Under the pieces are notes generated by a model. It was not told the origin of the DNA. It ran no database searches and was given only the letters and a program-made list of their open reading frames with translations. The position numbers were made by a program, and so were the translations under genes. DNA of 64,000 nucleotides from Plutella xylostella. Lineage: Eukaryota; Arthropoda; Insecta; Lepidoptera; Plutellidae. The stretch spans positions 1,674,001 through 1,738,000 of the forward strand of contig NC_064005.1 in NCBI RefSeq assembly GCF_932276165.1, written 5' to 3'. Shown piece by piece: positions 55,598 through 64,000 of the stretch. Within the stretch, counting starts at the first letter, position 1. Each line of letters opens with the position of its first letter.

Positions 55598-55930
55598 TTA
55601 TTCTCTGAGAGGGTGTAATTACCTGCACCAATGGACCTTTATAGGTGCATCCCCAAGTTCTAAACTACCTTCCTAAGCTTAGACTATTTTACAGCACTGT
55701 GGTCTGCTGCGGGTCAAAAGGTTCACAACACACTAGATTTGATAAATCTAGATATGCAGGTTCCCTCACGATGTTTTTCTTATAATTCATAAGAGCGATA
55801 CCGATACTAGTAAGTATTAATTGTACTTAAATTCTATAAAAATCATTGGAACATGTCAAGAGCGGGATTTGAACTCGCATCTCTGGTGTGATAATGCGGG
55901 TACTTACTCAACTGAGCTATCACCGCTGCT
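55598..55930 (-). mobile_element. tRNA-derived SINE (second family), nearly complete
   Basis: On the minus strand: GCGGTGATAGCTCAGTTGAG (A box), then CGAGTTCAAATCCCGCTC (B box), ACATGTTCCAATGATTTTTA, and a tail ending in GGTGCAGGTAATTACACCC. The head still looks tRNA-like but continues into the body, so it is not a tRNA gene. Confidence 0.8.
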
Positions 55931-56009
55931 ATACTTTTATAATCTATAGTTAACTATATTGTATGAATTAACAGCTGTAATATAACCCCAATTTGTAATA
56001 GTAGCGCTA

Positions 56010-56410
56010 TTTTCGCCTAGGGTGTAGTCCTAATTGGACTGAATTTGATCCTACACCATTGTATATGTTTACCTGCCAGAAGAAGTTTCTTGGAATCGCA
56101 ATGTGGATATTAGGTGAATAAACGTTATAGTAAACGAATAGAACATCCGCAAACCTCAACAACATAAATCTACCGTTTATGGACGAAGGTTGTCTGAGAG
56201 CCCAAAGAACGCCACTGGATGCGACATATAGCTTTCCGCATCCAATCATTACCATCCACCTTTAGCAAGACGTCACCCCATCTAGCCCGAGGACGTCCTA
56301 CACCACATTTACCTAGTAGCGGTCTCCACTCCAAAAAACTTTTACCCCATCGATTACTGATTCTTCGACATATGTGATCTGCTCACTCGGTAAGCTATGA
56401 CTCTCTTCTC
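56010..56410 (-). pseudogene. Non-LTR retrotransposon 3' remnant
   Basis: Minus strand encodes RWGDVLLKVDGNDWMRKAIC then RIQWRSLG, the RWxDDIxxxAGxxWMRxAxxRxxWRxLG block typical of lepidopteran non-LTR polymerase C termini, with frame breaks. Confidence 0.6.
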
Positions 56411-56528
56411 AGTCGGATCATCATCTCGATTACCTACTGACTACTGACAAATATCCCAGTTACGTAGATAATGTCCAGAGCAATGATTTCCTTCAATGTT
56501 TGTCGCTGACCCACTTGTACGACATACA

Positions 56529-57985
56529 TAACGTGACCATTTATTTTTTTTGCCAAAGCGGGACACCTGCGGAATTTCATATCCCTCAAAGATACATATA
56601 ATATTATCTTTATTTCTTATCTCCTTATCTTTTCGCTCAGTTTGCTCAGTGCATCAATTGAAAATTCAATCCCTATGATGAAAGAGTGAAATGTGAAAAA
56701 GATGCATGAATGGTGAATGGTATTTTTTTTATATTTATCTAATAATCTTCTAAAGTTGGTATATTTAGAATACCTAAGTACTAACTATGTTTTTATAAAT
56801 ATACCAGACGGGTACACTACATAAATCCGAATTACTTATTTACGAATATTATGAATTTCATAGTTCTAGTAAATTTTAAGTTTCCTTATAACGAAAATTA
56901 CGAAAGGTTGATGAAATTTCAAACAACAGATTTCTTAAAATGACCAAAGTAAATTTTTCGAATGTTATAATTTCGATGTTTTAATTAATGTAGGTACGAT
57001 TTTTTATTATATCGAATTGTTTAAATAACGAATCCCGAAGTATTAATATTCCGAAAACACAAATCCCCGAATGTAACTTAGTTAACCATTTAAATATTTT
57101 TTTGCTTCGCTGCGCTCCGCTTTGTTTTTCGACATCTATGTGCACCTCAACGCTCCTCCTCACTTTGCTCGTCGTCGCACCTATCTTTACGTTTAGGTCC
57201 TAAGGTTTTTAAGGTTAAACACCGTAAAAAATCCGAGCAATTGTTTTGTTTTTTTGTGTAACAAATGCTACAAATAGTTTTCTATTTAACAATATTTTTA
57301 CTCTATATTTGAAACGCTCCGCTTTGTTTTTCGATAATAATATCTATGTGCACCTTATACGCTCCTCCTCGCTTTGATCATCTTCGCACCTATCTTTAGG
57401 TTTTGGTTCTAAGGTTTTTGAAAGGTTCATTTTATTTTTGACAAAATCAAGAATTATATTATTTTCGGTCCAGATTTCATATTCATAAACAAAATTCTTA
57501 AACATCATACCTACTTTGATTTTTTTAATACTTTGAGTAGTTTAATTTAAAGTTCTTTCCAATAGTGCATCTTATCTTATTTTCACATTCATAAAAGTTA
57601 ATACAGATTACTTTTTTGGAAAAAATGTATTCCCACGCATTTCTTCTGTGTTAAGAATCGGTAGGTGAGCGAGATAAATTTATATACACGATAGAGCAAG
57701 AGCGAGTCAATGATCGTCACTGAGCGAAGTTACTCGCGCAGTCTCGGTGGAACTCCGACTCATATTACTCTGTCCCTATAGTCTAAGTGATAAGAATATA
57801 AATATTTGTCTCAAGAGATAAAAATAAAGAAAAGAAATATGGGATGAAGTTAAAAATTTAGGTAATTTAAATTATCGTTTGGTCTGTTTAAGAAAGCGGG
57901 ACATTTTTGCCCTCGCGGGGGACAGCGGGACGGACAGCTTCAAAGCGGGACTGTCCCGCCCAAAGCGGGACGTATGGTCACCTTA
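56529..57985. mobile_element. Non-autonomous DNA transposon, copy 2 (8-bp target duplication)
   Basis: Sister of 27964-29355: starts TAACGTGACCAT, ends ATGGTCACCTTA, and is flanked by GACATACA at 56521-56528 and 57986-57993. It lacks the nested MITE of copy 1 but has about 300 bp of internal sequence absent there (around 57110-57480, with CGCTCCGCTTTGTTTTTCGA repeated). No transposase frame. Confidence 0.88.
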
Positions 57986-58039
57986 GACATACATCATATT
58001 CGGGGGCCCAGTTCTACTAATTTAACTTACCTAAACTCC

Positions 58040-58160
58040 AGTCATAGATATCCACCTATTGGTGTCGTAGGTAGGACGTATCGGCGTCGGCAAATCCGAT
58101 GAAGTGGACGCGCTTGTGTGAATTTCTATACAAATAATACTTAACGCAATGCGTCCATAA
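58040..58160. repeat. Unbroken copy of the repeat that hosts the foldback element
   Basis: TATCCACCTATTGGTGTCGT to GAAGTGGACGCGCTTGTGTG and AATTTCTATACAAA. It spans the insertion site of 20592-26539 without interruption. Confidence 0.65.
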
Positions 58161-58164
58161 TTTT

Positions 58165-60035
58165 TAAATTTGATAATTTTAATCATTTCTGTTTTGGAGT
58201 AAATTTACCCAAAATCAAATATATACCAGTTCCTTGGTTCACCTATCTGCAATTTTTTTCGTAAATTTTAGTGTTAGGTCCAATGTTTTGTCATTATTTA
58301 GCAGAAGGGGGACACGGCTATATTTCCGCCGTATTGTCTGCCCCGGACACTGCATGTGCACTCACACTGCACAGGGTGTTCTGTACATAGTACAGGGTGC
58401 TCTGTACACACTACACATGGTGTTCCGTTATCTGCAAGTCAATGCTGTTGTCTCGCTAACGCCTTTATGTCGATTGTTTCTATGTATCTATATGATATGG
58501 TATATATACATTATACAGGGTGTCTTATAAGTTAACGTAATCTATCTAGGCATTTTAGGCAACTTTATTCTAGGGAAAATAGCTAAATTTGCGGGAAAAA
58601 AGCCGTAAAAACCTACTTAACTTAACACTACCAATTTTGTATGAAAAAGCAGATTTGAGAGTTGATACCATTATGAAAGTTTCACAGTATGATGGGAATT
58701 ATCACCTGAAACAAATAAAATCACTCTGTAAATAAGCCTATATTAATTCTTAAGGGTCTGCAATAGGGAATCGAGGGTTGGCATTGTCATAGAATTATGT
58801 AGTAAATGATGCTCTACAGCCTTGAAAAAAATCACACAGGTAGTTGAAGAGTCTAGCTAGGTGCTGAATCATTCGAATTTAAGTAAATGATTATGGATAA
58901 CTGTAAATTAATTTCAGAATATCAAGAAAAACCAGTCAATCACACTCCCGTATTGTAACAACTGTGTCGTAATTATTAAGAATTTTCATATGATTTTTAT
59001 CATATTATAAAGTTAAAGGCTTGGACTAGGCGCTAAATACCTTGTTTTTTAATAAACACACACTTATTTTGTGTAAATTAATCCCAAACTTGAGCAATTT
59101 TTTCCCTCAAATCTTCATACAAATATCTATGGCGGCTTTCTGTGTTATAAAATCATAAACACAAGTGACGTTTGACTCAGTTGGCCGCTGGCCTCCAAAG
59201 AAGGGTCACGTCGGTTTAGGCAGCACTGACAGCTCGCGATCTTATCGTGTACAGATACAAAATCACTGCACATTGGTTGTCATTGCACTTTTTCAACTTT
59301 TATGACACCAACATAATTTGATTTGAAATTGAGGAAGCATAATTCTTCCAGTATATTCAATACATTAAATTAAATTAGATAGTGTGCAATATTCTCGTGA
59401 TATTACAGTCTCGTTAAGGTCTGATGAGGAGCAGGAATATAGCGAATGGATCTAAGTGATGACAATACGCACGAACATTAGGTTAGGGATCAAAAATACA
59501 GTCTCTTGGTGCTGGTTGAGGTATGGTCTCGTGAGGATCTGATGAGGGCAGTAACACGGTGGTGGCTCAATTTTATTTCAAAGATGTTAATAGCTAAAAG
59601 CATCGAGTTTGGGCTATTAAGTATGTTTTTCAGAGAGAGAGAAAGAGATTTTGTTTTTCCTCTGGATGTGTTAGGTTTACTGGGTTTACTAAGTTCATTC
59701 TGTTAATGGCATCAAGTTGTTATGTGTTCATAAGTAATAATTATTTATTAACAAAATGCTGTTGATTCTCCACGAAAGTGTAAAAATAAAAATAAAATAA
59801 ATAAAAATAAATTCGTAACGTAAAATTGTCAATGACGGAATTTCTTCTATAGACAGTAGCCACAAAAAAAACAAACGATACTCGTAGATGGCGTGATTTG
59901 AAGATAAAGATAAATTTTTTCGACACATAGACGGCAACAACAAAAAAATACAGATTTAAAGAAAAGAAACACATACTTATACAAAACAACAAAGAAAAAA
60001 AAGGATACACATCAAAATAACTGGAAAAAATATAA
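58165..60035. other. No recognisable gene
   Basis: Contains CAGGGTGTTCTGTACATAGT and TACAGGGTGCTCTGTACAC near 58372 and a solo TACAGGGTGTCTTATAAG near 58514, fragments resembling the CAGGGTGT MITE ends. Otherwise featureless. Confidence 0.35.
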
Positions 60036-60039
60036 GCCC

Positions 60040-60890
60040 CAATTTACTTGTGTGGGACAGGGAGTACCATAATATTTTTTTTGGGGTACTCCCCATCTAT
60101 GCGAAATATAAGCTTGATATCTGTACCCGTTTCTGAGAAAAAGGGCGGTGACAGACAGTCAGTCAGACAGACGGACAACAAAGAGATCCTATAACGGTTG
60201 CTTTTTTTCTTTTGACGTTCGAAACCCTAAAATTAAGTAAAAATATTATGCTGCCAAAAAATGTACTTACAGGTATTGAAAAAGCGGTATATAAACAAAT
60301 TATACCAGCAGAGGGTTCACCATTTAGCTGAATGTTACTTAGAAAACGGCCTTGAGTGGCGGTCAAGTTGGTCCCCGCCTGCGATACTTTCCATTAACAT
60401 TGGGACTCGTTTTCATGTTTTAGCGTACAGTCAGGTTTTTAGTTTTTTATAATTGTATTTTTTTATTTGTAACTTTTTAGTTGTTTTTATTTTATGAAAT
60501 TTTACGTCGGTAGGTAGTTCATGATCATTTTTTATTTCAATAATTTTGGTGTTGTTATTTAAATACCTTCAATATGCATATTTTTGTAATGTGAAAATCA
60601 AGTCCTTTCATTTGATACCTTACACGGCAAAGTTGAATTATTATTTTTTCGATCATCACGTTATGTCCTCAAGAGGGCGCTATGTACATTTTAATGGAAC
60701 GTCACATAGCCTATAGCCATCGCACCATCAATACGCTTCTAACAATACCTCATACATCAAAATCTATCAAGCCGTTTAGGCTACAGGAGGGAACAAAGAA
60801 ACAGACAAACATACATATATACATACATATATACATACATACAATCAAAAAACATTACCCTCCTTCTTCGGCAGTCGGGTAAAAAGGAGT
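60040..60890. repeat. Composite of common lepidopteran repeats
   Basis: GGGTACTCCCCATCTATGCG with a (CAGT/CAGA)n stretch near 60150, and a second block ending in ACATTACCCTCCTTCTTCGG and CAGTCGGGTAAAAA. The latter ending is also inside the MITE at 10572-10605. They look like element tails; classes not assigned. Confidence 0.45.
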
Positions 60891-61065
60891 AAGACAGGGG
60901 GTCATTCTGAACTTTTGCTCTACGAGTTTTGGAAATTAACAAAAAAAAACCTTTTTCATAGAAACTTTGCAAATCATCATGCAAATCTCGTAGAACAAAA
61001 GTTGTTCAGAATGACCCCTTGAGTCATCCCCTTTTGGCTTAGTATAGCCCTTTTGCGACACTATG
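60890..61065. mobile_element. Fold-back MITE
   Basis: GGGGTCATTCTGAACTTTTG, CTCTACGAG pairs with CTCGTAGA, CAAAAGTTGTTCAGAATGACC, with TTAGTATAGCCCTTTTGCGA outside, resembling the CAGGGTGTTGCAAAA family. Confidence 0.6.
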
Positions 61066-61419
61066 TATTTATGTACTTTGCTTTGTCGTCGGGGTTCAGT
61101 TGGCTGGAGGATGCCCGAAACTTATTATCTACACTTTAATACTTTTAGTTACCTTTCTACAAGTAAATACCACATTTGTTTGAGAAAGCTAATCGGGTTC
61201 CGAGTATAGAGTAAAGTGGCACGCCTATTAATTTCTACTCTTTCCTGGTGCCTACCAGTGTAAGTAAGAATTATACTTACTTACCCTAAAATCACCCAAA
61301 ATGTACTTGAACATAATTGTCAATAAAGTTGGCGAGTAAAAGTTTATCGACCCACTGTGCAAACTTACATGTGTGCGTGTCACTGCGTGTGCTGTGTGAA
61401 GAGCATTGAAAACCCAAAA

Positions 61420-61580
61420 TTGGCGCGGCACGTCACCCTGTACGGGCCCTTAATGCAGAAAAAAAATATTCTGGCGGTCATCACCCGTGGAGAGTTGCAT
61501 TGTGACAGGCAAGCGGGACGGTCGGGTCCGCCGGGCGCTCCCGGGCCCCAACACGTGTTGGCCGCTGGCCCTTGCGCATA
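61420..61580 (+). other. GC-rich patch of unknown function
   Basis: GC-rich block (GGTCCGCCGGGCGCTCCCGG) in AT-rich surroundings, followed by GCGCATAAAAATCC, which resembles a TATA box. A frame through it gives a Gly/Pro-rich stretch without recognisable domain. It could be a promoter-proximal exon of a gene to the right, or chance. Confidence 0.2.
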
Positions 61581-62700
61581 AAAATCCTTTGTTTCGCGTT
61601 GCCTTTTGTTAATAAGTTACCGTTGTACGAAAGCGCTTGAGTCTTTATAAGTTATTAAGTGATCTCTTATTTATTGATAAAGTTTTGGAATGTGTATACT
61701 AGAGTATAACATTACCTAATCTCTTGCCTTGTACCAATATAGTCATTTAAATAAAGTGTGCGGTTATAGTGTATGAGTGAAGTGTATAATTATAGTGTGA
61801 CGCAGCCCCTTTATAGGCGTGATAGAAGTTCGCCAGCCGCCACCGTCATACCCCAAACCTAAAGCAACAATAGTCGCGAGAATCTGGTGAGAGAATTCCA
61901 ATCCCGATCTAGAGACCGGCTGACGCTGCTTCGGCAATACCAACTATCCGCACCGCCGTAGTTTACCATCTAGTCCTCTGAGGCACCTGACAGAAGGCAT
62001 TCATTATCATCCTTCCAAATGCTAAATTTGAAATGTATCTCAATTTCCTGAACGAGAGTGGTGGTTACTTTCGAAGTTAGTAATCTTACTCTAGTAACTA
62101 AGAAAAACGTGGTGATTAATGCATATTTTTTTCATCTCATATTGCTTTTATTTTACCATGTATTTATCCAAATAGCACAGTATCCAGCAGAATATCATTC
62201 AATGAATTTACCTTTAGTCAACAACAAAAAACCTCAAATTCTTTATTGTATGAACAGTGTGCCTAATGAATAATGAAATTAATGAATAATACAAAAATAA
62301 TATCTGTTATATTTTGAAAAGGATTAATAATTAAACTAGTGCGTCTGTATTCCAAAATATCTAGAACGACGCTTCCACCATCTAGCAAAACATCAACGAA
62401 TAAATTTAACTTTAGTTAGTAAATTAAAATATCCCCAATTCATTCATTCATTCATCCTGAACACTAACGTAGGTATCCTATTATACAAACACGTGCAGGG
62501 TTTAGGACCACAAACTAATATTTTTCCCACAGCAAACGTAATTCTTAAAAATAAGCTCTCTTTCAGACCAGAATAAAAAAATAAAAAAAATCCGGCCCAT
62601 TGCGCTAAAAGAAACAGAACATCTGCAAGCCATAAAATAGACCCAAACTGAAACAATGGGGTAAAAGTAGACAAAGCCAAAGTTGGTTAAACAAAATTCC
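61581..62700. other. No recognisable feature
   Basis: AT-rich DNA; no gene or repeat recognised. Confidence 0.3.
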
Positions 62701-62704
62701 CACA

Positions 62705-62802
62705 TTGCATTGCATTGGACTAGGCCTAAACCCTTCCTTCATTGGAAGGAGACCCGTGCCCCAGCAGTGGGGACGTAATGGGTCGTGATGATGATGATGA
62801 AC
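62705..62802 (-). repeat. Dispersed repeat with (GAT)n tail
   Basis: Reverse copy of the family at 39100 and 44770: CCTTCCTTCATTGGAAGGAG and CCCAGCAGTGGGGACGTAAT. Confidence 0.6.
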
Positions 62803-63220
62803 AAAGATACTTTCAAATAGAATATAACAAAAATGTTATAGACAGAAACTGCACCCCTATAACAATAGCTCACCGAAGATGTTAATAGAATTCTTTCAAG
62901 TATTTTTTGACCGCATGGTATATGGAGAGATGTAGCTGTCTACATCAACGAACGCCATTCAAGAGAAAGTGAAAAATGAACACAGGTTAAAATATAATAA
63001 AATCAATATATCAACAATAGTCAATATGCAACCGCTGCCTATATATGAGCCAGCTAGAACTAAAAAATAAATAGAAGACAACAACCAATTTATTTTCAAC
63101 CAATTATCGACACCATTCGAAGACGCACACAAACACGGAATAAGTCTCATCAGTCCCGCCCACACTACCCAGCCCAGAAGTCACAGACGCAAGGCAGAAG
63201 AACGCTACAGGAATCTACAG
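62803..63220. other. No recognisable gene
   Basis: AT-rich; the end (GACGCAAGGCAGAAGAACG) leads into the minisatellite. Confidence 0.3.
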
Positions 63221-63224
63221 TCAC

Positions 63225-63700
63225 ATAAATACAGTATCAGACACAGGACCACTCAGCCATCTTCAGTCACTACACTACAGCATCAGCACAGAACCACTTC
63301 AGCATCACCACACAACCACTCCAGCATCAGCACAGGACCACTCCAGAATCAGCACAGGACCACTCCAGCATCAGCACAGGACCACCCCTGCATCAGCACA
63401 GGACCACTCCAGAATCAGCACAGGACCACTCAGCATCAGCACAGGACCACTTCAGCATCTGCGCAGGACCACTTCAGCGTCAGCACAGGACCACTGCAGC
63501 ATCAGCACAGGACCACCCCAGCATCAGCACAGGACCACTCAGCAATCTACAGTCACACACTGTAGTGTCAGCACAGGACCACTACAGCGTCAGCACAGGA
63601 CCACTGCAGCATCAGCACAGGACTACTTCAGCATCAGCGCAGAACCACTTCAGCGTGAGCACAGGACCACTGCAGCATCAGCACAGAACCACTCCAGTGT
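63225..63700. repeat. 21-22-bp minisatellite
   Basis: About twenty units of CAGCATCAGCACAGGACCAC with TCC, TTC, TGC or TAC between. Variants (CAGCGTCAGC, CAGAATCAGC) recur in clusters. A break at about 63540-63575 repeats CAATCTACAGTCACACAC, like the sequence at the left edge. The period is not a multiple of three, so a protein repeat is unlikely. Confidence 0.9.
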
Positions 63701-64000
63701 AAGGACGCGCGCAATCAAAGCCAAGTCTGATGTTAGAATGACGTTTATTGGGGTAGGGGAAAGTGTTGCCACACTACACCTTCCCCTTTCCGAAAAAAAA
63801 ATGTTGCTTACATACATTTTTTAAAGATATGATTAATACGTAATAAAGTCTGTACTAAATTTTTTAAGTGTGAATAACGTCAAGATAATTTTAGTTATAT
63901 TTATAGTGTACAAATTAATACAATATTATTACCAAAATAACTATGATTTCATACATATCGATAACACCGTGGTAATTTAAAATATTTTATAGTAGGTATA

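Noticed and set aside
59728..60010. Hydrophobic minus-strand frames resembling membrane proteins
   Set aside because: The Phe/Tyr/Leu-rich translation comes from A-rich low-complexity DNA (AAAATAAAAATAA); no start context or splice signal.

Overview
The window looks like a piece of a lepidopteran (moth or butterfly) nuclear genome. It is AT-rich with small GC-rich exons and GT..AG introns. It carries repeat families I associate with Lepidoptera: Helitron-like elements with TC..CTAG ends, tRNA-derived SINEs, RTE/CR1-type retrotransposon tails and many TA-flanked MITEs. The species cannot be told from the sequence.

The one host gene I can support is the 3' half of a Na+/Ca2+ exchanger (Calx, NCX family) on the + strand. 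Eight coding exons run from 12307 to 33957. Every splice phase agrees, giving 346 codons plus a stop. They encode the end of the second Calx-beta (Ca2+-binding) domain, a 60-nt symmetric exon at the place where NCX genes are alternatively spliced, the end of the cytoplasmic loop, and the whole C-terminal membrane half with the alpha-2 ion-binding repeat. The 5' exons (first membrane half, CBD1, start of CBD2) were not found in 1-12306 and probably lie upstream of the window. The stop is followed by about 4.3 kb of AT-rich, nearly repeat-free DNA with several AATAAA signals, probably a long 3' UTR.

Layout. 1-12306: upstream intron with SINEs, Helitron-like elements, a 5'-truncated non-LTR reverse transcriptase (about 5995-6960) and two unexplained coding-like patches. 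12307-14141: exons A and B around a fold-back MITE. 14142-26722: a 12.6-kb intron with several fold-back MITEs and a 5.95-kb foldback element (20592-26539) whose arms are tandem arrays of a 346-bp unit; it has a 9-bp target duplication and a related empty site at 58 kb. 26723-33957: exons C-H, with a 1.39-kb non-autonomous transposon in one intron. 33958-38310: probable 3' UTR. 38310-64000: no recognisable host gene, but nested mobile DNA. This includes a DDE transposon with about 65-bp inverted repeats (45693-46937), a non-coding LTR element with two apparently identical 310-bp LTRs around a 38-bp minisatellite (49541-52107) inserted in a SINE, a second copy of the 8-bp-TSD transposon (56529-57985), and a 22-bp minisatellite at the right edge.

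Except for the exchanger, nearly everything recognisable is mobile or derived from mobile DNA. The most unusual structures are the foldback element in the Calx intron and the LTR element carrying a minisatellite.
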